Notes under the pieces: generated by a model
Told to the model about the DNA's origin: nothing
Database searches by the model: none
The model's input: only the letters and a program-made list of their open reading frames with translations
Shown: positions 20,656 through 30,181 of the stretch, piece after piece
Position numbering within the stretch: the stretch's first letter is position 1
Layout of the letters: every line of letters starts with the position of its first letter
Source: Rhodosorus marinus
Taxonomy: Eukaryota > Rhodophyta > Stylonematophyceae > Stylonematales > Stylonemataceae
Assembly (NCBI GenBank): GCA_029953675.1
Contig: JAMWBK010000002.1
Span: 930,001 to 994,000, forward strand
Direction: 5' to 3'
Length of the DNA stretch: 64,000 nucleotides
Position numbers and translations under genes: made by a program

Positions 20656-22342
20656 ATGGATATTGGGCAAGGAGAGCCCCCGGGCCCCGAAAACCTTACT
20701 ACGGAGAGCTCTACGACAACTACAAAAGGAAAAGTTGCGGACGGAGGTCCGCCAAACGGGCAGCCGATGGCCGCGGTACCAGTGCCACTCTCTTCAAACC
20801 AGAGCGGGAATCTAGCGCCTTCTACAACAAATGGGGACTGTTTTGACTCCAAAACCTTCCTCGCCCGATGTTCCGCCATGACCACCGCGTACCTGCAACT
20901 GGAGACCCCGCAAGCCGAGATCAGTCGGTTCTTCCACCTTGTGGAAGAACTGTACACTCACGCAACTCGGAAGGAGGAGTTGCAGACCCTGAACTCACGA
21001 CTTCAAGAGTTATGCCAGATGCCCAACCGCAATGCCCAGCGCCCACGCCCGAGTATGCCCGGCAACCCCCGCCCTGCCCCAACGCCTACGGCCGCCGGCG
21101 TGAGATTCGCCTCGAGATTCGACAATCAACACACCGATAATGACTGCCCTGCCAATCAACTTTCTGATTCTGAGTTTCCGCCTCTGCGTGCTGAGGGGCC
21201 TCAGCTGCGTCGTGTGCCCGGCAGCTACGCTCACGCGGTTCGCGCTACTACCCCTGTGCTTCCTGTGCGTCGTGCTACCGTTTACTCACCCGCAAATGAC
21301 CTTACGCAGCAGCAAGGTCTGAGGCACTTGCACGCAGCGGTCGGTGCTACTACATGGACACTTGATACAGCACCAGTCCTCGGCACATTTACCAACCTCC
21401 GGCCCCCCCGAGCTCATCCAACGTCACCACGGGACCTGTCAGCATATCTCGCGAGAGCACTTGGGATGAACTCCCAACAACTCGTGCATGTGGACTACAT
21501 ATCCTCACACGTATTTGCAGTTCTCCATCCTGATGTTGTTCCACTGGTGCAGAGTGCCATAGACAGGGGTGTATTTCGCAAAGGCATGTTCGCTGCCTTC
21601 GCCACACGCCCGGAACAGTACCAGATCAAGTTTGATACTACTCGGACCCCGAAAGGCTCTCTCCTGGTCGGCTTCACTGAGAGCCGCGGTTTGACAGAGC
21701 AGGAGTACTCGACATTTGTGTTGCGACGCGCGGACGAACAAATGGAGAGATTGCGGAGTCAGATTTCCAGGAGACCAGTCGGATTCCGGATCATGAACCT
21801 CGTTTTCCAGGCTATCGATGATCGTATAGAGTGTTTACAAAGCTTGGAAAAGCCTATCCATACACCACGGTCTGTTGGCGATGCCGCTGGGAACGGGAGA
21901 AAGGAGCCCGCTGAGTCCCCCGCTTCGAACCTGGCTACGGCGGACGATTCCTCGCAGGGTTTGGATGCTCAGGTCTCGGCCACGGTCTGTTGGCAATGCC
22001 GCTGGGAACGGGAGAAAGGAGCCCGCTGAGTCCCCCGCTTCGAACCTGGCTACGGCGGACGATTCCTCGCAGGTTTTGGATGCTCAGGTCTCGGCCACGA
22101 GTTCGCACGAAGGGCCACTAGACAACACCCCGGAAGTTCGCCAAAGCGACTCTCCAACAACACCGCCTCACCGACCCTCTTCATCGTCACAGTCCAACCA
22201 TGAGGCAATGGACCTTGACTCCGCAAGTGCACCCGAACATGAGGCGGGCAGGCAGCTAACCGCAGCCGAGGGCGAGAGTCAGCAAAGCAAGAAACCCCGC
22301 GTTGAGACAGCTGAACAAGAGGACCCCTCTCCTCAAGCATGA
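20656..22342 (+). pseudogene. Family A ORF1 (gag-like), frame broken by a 115-bp tandem duplication
   Basis: An ATG at 20656 (MDIGQGEPPGPEN) opens a frame for a proline- and glutamine-rich nucleic-acid-binding-type protein. It has a helical segment (ISRFFHLVEELYTHATRKEE), a low-complexity linker, and a globular middle part (SAYLARALGMNSQQLVHVDY...GSLLVGFTES). No CCHC knuckle is seen. A 115-base unit is repeated in tandem (21865-21979 and 21980-22094); 115 is not a multiple of three, so the frame stops at 22029 while the original frame continues to 22342 (HEAGRQLTAAEGE...). The frame is open upstream of the ATG to 20509. Confidence 0.8.
21865..22094. repeat. 115-bp tandem duplication in ORF1 of copy A1
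   Basis: Two head-to-tail copies beginning CCACGGTCTGTTGGCRATGC differ by about two bases. The second family A copy in the window does not extend far enough 5' to test whether the duplication is shared. Confidence 0.92.
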
Positions 22343-25300
22343 CGGGGCGTCGTCCGAGTTCTAATCCTCGCTCGCGTAAGAGACTCCGCCAACCCCAGTT
22401 GTTCTACATGGACGTGGACCGCTGGATTACTCGGCTTGACATGTTCCTGCAAAACCTCACTGAAAATGGTACCATTTGGTGGGCTCTGACTCACTCTCCC
22501 ACGAATACGCGAGAACACGTCCCTTCGGGACAAGTCCCAGCATGGAGCGCGCTGTTCAACTATGCCCTGGAACTAGCCCTGGATGACAGCGCCCCGGACC
22601 TGCGCCGCCTGCTCGTCCAGGTACTGCCTAGTTTGATGCTAGGCTACGCTCGCGATCTCAACCCGCCCGCCCAACTTGAGATGCTGCTTGAAGGTGACTT
22701 CGAATCCCTATGGGGTGCCCTTTCTGCCACGCGGCCGGGCCCAAATGCCGCTTCTTCTGGAACTCGTATCCCGCGCTCGTCGTTTTCCTGCCGTCATGTA
22801 CTCCATGAGGCGAAACATCGTCTCTCTCCCACGCAGCGCAGCACATTCTTTCGACTCCCCTCGCCCCCAGAACTCCGCAAACCTGGAAGGCCCTCGAAGA
22901 TCTGTTCCCGGACGTTCCCGACGCGGTCCTGCACCCCCAACTCGAAGAGTGTTTGTCTGCAAGGCTCACTGACCCTGCACCTCTACAAAGCCCTCAGTGG
23001 AACGCGCGTACCGCCTCGGATGAATCGCTCCTTGCCCTTCTCCAACGGCTTCCCGCGGGTATAAGCCCAGGCCCGAGTGGACTTCGTGTGGAACACCTGC
23101 AGGCTCTCGAACAACATGTACGCCCAGCTCTGGTCCGGTTTCTTCGCACGATTAGCACGGAACCTGAGAATTTGCCCGAGATCCTACTTCAAAGTATACG
23201 GAGTAGTCGCCTTGTACCTCTGGCTAAGAACCCCAACTCGGAGTCGGTGCCGTCTTCACCCCGCCTCCGCCCAATCGGTATTCCCGAGGTGCTACGTAAC
23301 GTTGCTTCGCAGTGGGTCCTACAACACGTCGTGCCCCGCGCTCGCGATTTTCTGCTGCCCACTCAGCTCGGTGTTGGAGTCTCCGGGGGCAGTGAAGCAG
23401 AACTTCACACAATCCAGGCTCACCTACATTACGAACCCGCTCACATTCTTCTGAGACTTGATCTGGAAAACGCATTCAATCGCGTCAATCGCCGGCTTGC
23501 AAAACGCATCCTCGAAGCGCGCTTTCCGGAGTTGCTCCCACTATATGTGCTTGGTTATGGTCCTGATTCTGCAAATGGTTCGTACCACTTTGGCTGGTTA
23601 CCCGAAGAAGGCTCCCTCTCCTCCGCGCGAGATCGCTTCTTCCTCCGCTCGCGTACTGGCGTTCAACAAGGCGATCCTCTTGCACCAGTGTTGCACGCCC
23701 TGGCTCTTTCGCCCTATCTTATGGCGATGCGCAGTCTCTTTCCCAACATCACGGTACTCGCGCTCCACGACGACGTCAGCTTGGTTGGCCCCTACTACCA
23801 CATTCAAGAGGCGTTTCACTGGAGTCAAAGAGTTTTGAGCTCGCTCGGCGCTCGATTGCAACCGGATAAGTGCGTTCTCTTCGGCCATAGGATCGATTCG
23901 CCGCGGTTTGTCAACCATGACTTTCCCGCAGTTGAGGTTACGAGGCAAGGCGTGATGCTACACTCTGTCCCAGTGGGCACGCGGGCCTTTGTCATCCGAG
24001 CCTGCCGCCAGCTGCAAAACACACACGCCAAGCTCGTCAAAGGGATTCAGAAACTCCCCGAAGGCGAGTTGCAGACGAAGCTGGCCCTCTTTCGCTACTG
24101 TGCTGGTCCGCGGCTGGACTATCACCTCCGGTGCCTGGCTCTCCCTTTTGGCGCGCTTCTTGCCACTGAGGCGGACACAATCACCATGCACGAGTTGGAT
24201 ACGCTGTGCGGAAGTCTGCTTACACTCCAAGGACTCCCACCGGAGGAGTTGAATACCGTGAAAGCCCAAATCCGCTTACCTGGCAAGTGGGGAGGGCTTG
24301 GTTTGGCTACGCGCGTTCGTATTCACCCGATCGCTTTTTATGCCGCGTGGCTCGGCACGCTTCAGAATAATTTTACTTGCAATGCCTTCCTGCGCCGTCT
24401 GGGTACGGCGTGTCGCGGGGCCGACCCCAGTGCCGAACATATTCTCGAGGATCTTGCCAGCTCAACGGATCAACTGGAACAACAGCTCTCCCTGGCTAGC
24501 CGATGGACAACTTCCCGCCTCAGCTCCCGCACCTCTGCTCGTATTCGAAAAATCGCTCTCTGGTCTACGGCGCTTCCACAGGTGATCCCGCCACTGCTTC
24601 CACCAACCCTCCGCTCGCAGGTCCTCTACAACAAATACTCTCTCAGGAGAGTCACCGTAGAGCGTTTGAGGATATCGTGGATAACTCTGCTCTCGACGAC
24701 CGCACCAGGGCTCGGATCCGATCCGCTTCTGGTGCCGGCGCTGGTGGCTGGCTTTGCAACCTTCCTAGCACAGGGTCTGAGCTCCTTTCCACTGAAGAAA
24801 TTCGCTACAGTCTACGCCTGCTTCTTGGCCTCCCGATACCTGGTCTCCGCACTACACCTGAATGCACTGTTTGTGCAAGGCCCATGCGGCGGATGGGACT
24901 CAGCGTCTCTTTCACTGCCCTACCTCGGCTGGGAATTGGACTCTGCGCCATAATCGCATTCGTGATGAGCTCGCGCGTCACCCTCGCCGGTGGCACATTC
25001 CTGATGTTCAGGTCGAGCCTTATGGGTTTTTTGAGGGTAGTCGTCTCCGCCCCGACATAGTCATTCGTCATCACCGCACAGGTAAGCAGTATGTCATCGA
25101 CGTCAAGGTGGAGTCCCCCTTACGGGCCCATCTCCTCGCCCGAGCCACCTGTCAATCTGGTTATGCGGCCGCCAACGCTGAAGCCGGGAAACGAGCGAAA
25201 TATCGGGATGCCATCGGTGATCATAATGACTTCCAGTTTGTACCCTTTGCCATCGAAGGCTTTGGACGACTTGGCCAAGCGGCCCAAGACTTCATTACCG

Positions 25301-25485
25301 AAACTACTGGCCATCTTGAGCAGAAAGCGGACGGGCAAAGGCTCGTATGCGTGGACCTTAATCGAGATCTATGGCGTGGTACGGCTCGCTTAGCGATCCA
25401 TGCCATGCGCAAAGATAATCATGTTCGGACGATGTTCCCTATAGAAAGTAGTCTTCTACCCCACTCTGGGGTCCCCTTAGCGTAG
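22339..25485 (+). pseudogene. Family A ORF2 (RT plus restriction-like endonuclease), copy A1
   Basis: The ATG at 22339 overlaps the ORF1 stop as ATGA. The N-terminal 160 codons (MTGRRPSSNPRSRKRL) are followed near 22821 by a one-base deletion relative to copy A2, then the RT frame runs to 24953. RT motifs are AGISPGPSGLRVEHLQAL, LVPLAKN, RPIGIPEVLRN, LRLDLENAFNRV, RTGVQQGDPLAPVLHAL, ALHDDVSLVG (catalytic box LHDD) and VPVGTRAF. The thumb and endonuclease continue in two further frames: RRAFEDIVDN...LGLPIPGLRTTPECTVC near 24660-24870, then CKAHAADGTQRLFHC, RHNRIRDELA and RPDIVIRHHRTGKQYVIDVK near 24870-25110. These two frame changes are shared with copy A2. Confidence 0.88.
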
Positions 25486-25537
25486 CCTCTCCTGTTCTCC
25501 CCTAGTATCCCTAGCGCTACATTCGGTAGTTGGAATA

Positions 25538-25693
25538 AATGAACAAGGCAGCTGCCCGATAAAGCTTCCGGTTACACAACGTACACGACGACTTGTGTGT
25601 CTTTTATACCAAGCGAAACCCCACCTTCTTTCCCAAGTTCAACTAACGCAACTCCTACGGCTACCTACAGATATAGAACCAAGCCCTGAATAC
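25538..25693. other. Junction region after family A copy A1
   Basis: It begins ACAAGGCAGCTGCCC, shared with family B 3' UTR sequence at 18650-18690 (inverted). The remainder up to the secreted-protein gene is unassigned. Confidence 0.4.
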
Positions 25694-26137
25694 TTAGCAG
25701 AACATCTCTTCCAGTTTCTTCGAGCACTTTTTATCCAGCGAGTAGGTGCTAGTCCCGCCACTGCCACCTTCGTCCTTGCAAATCTTCTTCTCACAGCCTC
25801 GCACCGAACCAGAGTTGGGGTACTCCTTCCCTTTACATCTTCTATGCCAACTAGGATCCTGAATCCAGGTGCCAGGACTCATGCAGTACCAGTCCTTGGT
25901 ATCAGGGTGCTGAGCTACGCACCAGTGGCCTTGCCCGCCCTTAGAGCAATTGCGCCTCATTCCAGAATTGAGTTTAGACCCGGTCAACTTCACGATTTGG
26001 CTCCTCACATAGTACGAATAGCGGTAGAGGCAGGAGGGTTTGATATCACAGCACTTCAAGGCTGGTTCCTCTGTGGCCCAATAGGCCTGCACAGCTCCAC
26101 AAAGCAAAACCATCGCAAAAACGATTCCAGTCTTCAT
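25694..26137 (-). CDS. Small secreted cysteine-rich protein (paralogue 1)
   Basis: This encodes 147 residues from ATG 26137 (another in-frame ATG is at 26143; I use the one conserved in the paralogue). Residues 1-18 form a signal peptide (MKTGIVFAMVLLCGAVQA), and the mature part starts YWATEEPALKCCD. The mature chain has 11 cysteines, all aligned with the 11 of the second copy at 29221-29676. Shared blocks are KCCDIKPSC, GHWCVA, WYCMSPG, YPNSGSVRGCEKK, CKDEGG and a C-terminal Cys. I know no family with this pattern; it could be an extracellular, wall-associated or defence/effector-type protein. The odd cysteine number leaves one free thiol or a dimer. No introns. It lies between retrotransposon A1 and a palindromic repeat block. 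Confidence 0.8.
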   Translation of the reverse strand: MKTGIVFAMVLLCGAVQAYWATEEPALKCCDIKPSCLYRYSYYVRSQIVKLTGSKLNSGMRRNCSKGGQGHWCVAQHPDTKDWYCMSPGTWIQDPSWHRRCKGKEYPNSGSVRGCEKKICKDEGGSGGTSTYSLDKKCSKKLEEMFC

Positions 26138-26479
26138 CTTCATGAATATTTTGTGCAAGACAAATCTTGTGCAGACGGGCGTTGACCCTTTTTCAACGGT
26201 TCCTGCTATCAATGTCCACAAACATGCCACAACGTCCCTCTACCATGGACACATATACCTTTTCTCAACCGCACGTCTTCACCCGCAAAGTCCTACACCT
26301 AAGCATTTGCTCTGCATCAGCAGCAACAAATATTGCCTGTTTAGACACGGTCTTAGCTTGTTTTAATGCTACGGCTTACCAACGCCAGTGCGACAGCGTG
26401 CTTCCAGAATATCCCTCTCGCTTGTTTCCTTGTTTCCAAACACATTCCTGCGGCCTGTATTCTCGTTTTTTGGAAAATA

Positions 26480-26960
26480 ATGTCAATCCTTGCTTTCCGG
26501 TGGATATTTTGGAAAAACTGATATCGTGCCAGGGTTGGAATTTCGTGGCAATATGCTAAGAAATTCCACCGGAGTAAGCAAGGGTTCTATTCCGCCAACA
26601 GGGAAATTTTTCCCATCAGAGCTCTACCCCTTAACGATGAAGATTCCCACGCCGCGAGAGATGGGTGACGAATGTCACATGCGAATTGTCGTTTGGCCTG
26701 GGAATCTAACTGAATCTGCATCGTTAAGGGGTAGAGCTCTGATGGGAAAAATTTCCATGTTGGCGGAATGGAATCCTTGCTTTCCGGTGGATATTTTGGA
26801 AAAACTGATATCGTGCCAGGGTTGGAATTTCGTGGCAATATGCTAAGAAATTCCACCGGAGTAAGCAAGGGTTCTATTCCGCCAACAGGGAAATTTTTCC
26901 CATCAGAGCTCTACCCCTTAACGATGCAGATTCCCACGCCGCGAGAGGTGGGTGACGAAT
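26480..26960. repeat. Nested palindromes and direct repeat block
   Basis: Bases about 26486-26675 and 26773-26958 are near-identical direct copies. Within them CCTTGCTTTCCGGTGGA is inverted as TCCACCGGAGTAAGCAAGG, and a 60-base stretch (26585-26648, CCGCCAACAGGGAAATTTTTC...) is inverted at 26711-26771. The result can fold into a long hairpin on either strand and resembles a foldback or MITE-type element that has duplicated on itself. No coding capacity is seen. Confidence 0.85.
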
Positions 26961-27240
26961 GGAAAAGATGTCTGCGTTGTTTTTATTTCCGCAAAACTCG
27001 GCTTTAACGGGCTAAGTGAATGTGTTTCAAAGTATTGCGACGTGAGCTGGATATTTTGGAATCAAGACAAAATCGCACCGAAGTTGGTACTCGTCGTAAG
27101 TCCGCAGCATTAAATAGGGCCTACTCGTTGGCGAAGGCGACTTAAATTTCCAACATGCGAAGATATTTGACGCCCACAAATATAATCGTTATCTTTTCGC
27201 AGACTCCATTGGATCTCGTTGGCTTGGGAGAGATTCCGCG
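26860..27240 (+). repeat. Left arm of a 370-bp long inverted repeat
   Basis: This sequence (from AGCAAGGGTTCTATTCCGCC to CTTGGGAGAGATTCCGCG) is found inverted, with roughly 15 percent divergence, at about 28290-28650. A third, partial direct copy lies at 27600-27730 (GACTTAATTTTCCAACAAGC...). The arms could be termini of a DNA transposon with about 1 kb of interior, but no transposase is visible. Confidence 0.75.
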
Positions 27241-28074
27241 GTTCAGTCAAGAGGCTCAAAGAGAAAAAAACTGAATGGACAATAGCTGAGGTTACACAAG
27301 TGGGTTAGGTGAACTGTAGCGAAGATCTGGCAAGGAGTTATGATAAAAGAACAATTATTTGTGGGTGTCACATGCGAATTGTCGTTTGGCCTGGGAATCT
27401 AACTAACTGTTTATTCGGAGGCTGAGGGAAAAAAAAATGATGATGATACAGTCTCTCCATAGAGATGACCTTTGTAAATCGAAGGGCATGTCTCGCTCTC
27501 CAATAGAAACGGACTTTTTCGGATAAAAAAAGGGGCGTTACGTGGAGTCTGGGCTAATAACCCCAACCTAATACTTAATGATCAGGGCTTGAACGGGCTT
27601 TGCATGAATACGACGGCGAGGACGACTTAATTTTCCAACAAGCGAAGATATTTGACACCCACAAATATAATCGTTTTCTTTTTGCAGACTCCATTGGATC
27701 TCGCTGGCTTGGGGAGAGATTCCGTGCAAATAGATGTCATCTGCACAGGCCAAACACAATCAGCTATCATCATCGTCTTCTTTCCCGCTTCTGTTTGGGT
27801 AGTTAGGCACCCTGAGAATCTGCCTATTCAGCTGTGCTTTTGACCAGCCCGTAGATTTTCTTGTGCTAAAATCATCAGCTTTTCAAGAGATAAAACGTCA
27901 GCCAAATAAGTCGCCTAACAAGCAAAAAGGAGCTTTTCGGTAGTAAAAACGAGGCAGACGAATGAAAAACTCCCTTTCAGGCGCAAGTGGGAAACTGCTC
28001 AGGAGCCTGGAGTTTTCTCGTATTCACTCAATGCCCGTTGAAGCCTTCCTCAGCAAGTGCTAGTCTGGGGTTAC
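27241..28074. other. Interior of the long inverted repeat
   Basis: No gene is recognised. It includes a partial direct copy of the arm at 27600-27730 and a 45-base segment at 27363-27407 (TGTCACATGCGAATTGTCGT...) that repeats 26675-26715. Confidence 0.5.
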
Positions 28075-28294
28075 GGTGGGTTCCCCACTGCAAGGAAAGT
28101 ACTAGAGGCGTAGTCAAGAAGCGAATGGATACGCGGCGGAGATAGTTGAGAACTGGAAGATTGCACATTGCAGGGAAGCGATGGCGGCCGAGCAACCGGA
28201 TGACAGGTTCATCCCGATTGCGATCGAGACGTTCGGGCGGACTGGGAACATGACACAAGAGTTTCTACGGGATAGTTGCAAGCACCTCTTGCAT
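28075..28294 (+). pseudogene. Family B endonuclease tail fragment inside the inverted repeat
   Basis: Plus-strand codons NWKIAHCREAMAAEQPDDRF, IPIAIETFGRTGNMTQEFLR and DSCKHLLHP match the family B polyprotein at 18.7-19.8 kb. The fragment ends exactly where the right inverted-repeat arm begins (AATGGAGTCTGCAAAAAGAT). It has no RT and no intact core. Confidence 0.8.
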
Positions 28295-28650
28295 CCAATG
28301 GAGTCTGCAAAAAGATAACGATTATATTTGTGGGTGTCAAATATCTTCGCATTCTGGAAAATTAAGTCGCCTCCGCGACGAGTAGGCCCGCTTTAATGCT
28401 GCGGCCTTGCGACGACTACCAACTTAGGTGCGATTTAGGCGTGCTTTCAAAATATCCAACTGCCGTCGCAACACTTTGAAATACACTCACCTAGCCAGTT
28501 AAAGCCGAATTTTTCGTACATAAAACAACGCAGATATCTTTTTCCATTCGGCACCCATGTTTCGCGGCGGGAATCTGCATCGTCAAGGGTTGAGCTCTGA
28601 TGAGAAAATTTTTTTTTATTTCCCTGTTGGCGAAAGAGCCCTGCTTACCA
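28290..28650 (-). repeat. Right arm of the long inverted repeat
   Basis: Reverse complement of the arm at 26860-27240, running from AATGGAGTCTGCAAAAAGAT to CGCCAACAGGG (inverted). Confidence 0.75.
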
Positions 28651-28726
28651 TCAATAAAGACCTTTATTGACACCCATAGCCTGAGGCACTGGTTTCCTTT
28701 GGCCTCCGAATGAACTATTCGGGTTG

Positions 28727-28836
28727 GAGGCAAAAAAAAAGAATTTTACCACAAAACGAGATCTCATCAAAATGCCTAGCTGGGGGCAAAAAAAAAGAAT
28801 TTTACTCCAAACGAGATCTGATCAAAATTGCCTCTA
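28727..28836. repeat. Short tandem duplication of about 59 bp
   Basis: GGCAAAAAAAAAGAATTTTA followed by CCAAACGAGATCTGATCAAAA-like sequence occurs twice with a few differences. It is non-coding. Confidence 0.75.
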
Positions 28837-29220
28837 CAAGTTCACGAATGGGGAAAGTAAGTACTGGCTGGATGAACGTGACGGGTGGGTGAAAAAACTA
28901 TTTTAGACCAACGCACCAAGGGTATGGGATATTCTGGAAGCGCCGCTATCTCACTGGCATTGTTAGCTGTCGCAATGCCACAGCTTTAAAGCTGGCTTTA
29001 TTTAGCATGGCAGAAATAAGCGAAATTTCATGCAGTCGATCCGGAGGGAATATTTGGGGTAACGACTTTGCGGGTAAAGACGAACAGTTGAGAAGGGTAT
29101 ATGTGTCCACGGTAGAGAGAGACGTTGTGAGATGCTAGTGTTCGCTGATAGCAGACACTGCTGAGAAACGGTAAAGGCCCGTGTGCACAAGATTTGTCTT
29201 TGCACAAAATATTCGTGAAG

Positions 29221-29676
29221 ATGAAGACTGGAATTGTTTTTGCGATGGTTTTGCTCGGTGGAACTGTGCAGGCCTATTGGGCCAAAGAGGAACCCGCCAT
29301 GAATTGCTGTGATATCAAGGCGTCCTGCCTCGGTCGGTACGGTAAATTCAATGGAAACGAGTATATTAAAACTGGTGTAGTGAATGGAGCCATAAGGCAA
29401 CAATGCACAAGCGAGGGACGGGGTCATTGGTGTGTGGCTGAAGTGTCTCATGCCAGCTCTCCATCGGGAGGGGGTTGGTACTGCGTGAGTCCTGGTTACT
29501 TCATGCGGTCCAATTTTCCGAGGTCTTGCAAAGAAGGCAAATGGCCCAACTCTGGCTCAAAGCGAGGCTGCGAAAAGAAAACTTGCAAGAGCGAAGGTGG
29601 TAGCAACGACGGAAGCAGCGGTGTACTGGACAGAAAGTGCGCGAAGGAGCTCGAGAGGAGATTCTGCGAGGATTAG
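29221..29676 (+). CDS. Small secreted cysteine-rich protein (paralogue 2)
   Basis: This encodes 151 residues from ATG 29221, with signal peptide MKTGIVFAMVLLGGTVQA and mature start YWAKEEPAMNCCD. The 11 mature cysteines align with paralogue 1; conserved blocks are NCCDIKASC, GHWCVA, WYCVSPG, WPNSGSKRGCEKK, CKSEGG and CAKELERRFC. The spacer between the first and fourth cysteines and the loop before WYC differ most between the copies. The gene lies in opposite orientation to paralogue 1. The non-coding DNA upstream (about 29030-29220) is also shared with 26138-26300, so the duplicated unit includes the promoter. Function unknown; probably extracellular. Confidence 0.82.
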   Translation: MKTGIVFAMVLLGGTVQAYWAKEEPAMNCCDIKASCLGRYGKFNGNEYIKTGVVNGAIRQQCTSEGRGHWCVAEVSHASSPSGGGWYCVSPGYFMRSNFPRSCKEGKWPNSGSKRGCEKKTCKSEGGSNDGSSGVLDRKCAKELERRFCED

Positions 29677-30181
29677 GATAAAAAAAATGTTAGCTTGATC
29701 GCACGCCTTCGACAGGGGGGGGAGGGTTGTAACCTCAGACACAGGGCTCTCTCCCTAGCTCTTAATTTTGGTCTCAGTCTTTGCGTAGCGCTTCAGGCTA
29801 TTTCAGAAAACCCACCATATTGAAGAAAACGTCGAGAAAACTCCGGGGTTTGCAACCCCCAGCTTAGGAACGGCTCGGAGATGGCGGGAGATTTGCGGTA
29901 GTTGACAGTATGACAGGAAGCGGAATTCTACACAAGAAAAAGCTCCCTGACTTGGGGCGGTCGCCGCATACCTGCTTGTCCAGCTTTGATCTCGCTCTGG
30001 CCCTTCTTTTGTCCGGCAGTGGACCATCAGAGTGAATATCCTCCCGTCATTTCGTGTTTAGACAGCAAGCGGATCCTCGTACTGGACAAGGGTTCGCAAA
30101 AAGTACTCTCGAATGCTGAGCAATTTAGGTCGGAAAAACGTTCCTCAGACAGTCCGATATTTGCGTCAGGTAAACACCTCG
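29677..30181. other. Intergenic region before family A copy A2
   Basis: I see no gene. Confidence 0.4.

Larger units (their letters stand above)
20509..25537 (+). mobile_element. Family A non-LTR retrotransposon, longest copy (A1)
   Basis: The element contains ORF1, then ORF2 (RT plus restriction-like endonuclease), then a short 3' UTR ending in GTAGTTGGAATAAATGA at 25537. The 5' boundary is uncertain and may lie anywhere between about 20410 and 20660. ORF1 and ORF2 overlap at an ATGA (22339-22342). All main frames are broken (see the separate entries), so the copy is not autonomous. It is followed by a short segment related to the family B 3' UTR. Confidence 0.85.

Noticed and set aside
22953-24953. 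The 666-codon family A RT frame as a complete intact gene starting at 22953
   Set aside because: The frame opens at a TTG after a one-base frameshift. The natural ORF2 start is the ATG at 22339, and the endonuclease lies in other frames, so this is a broken gene.
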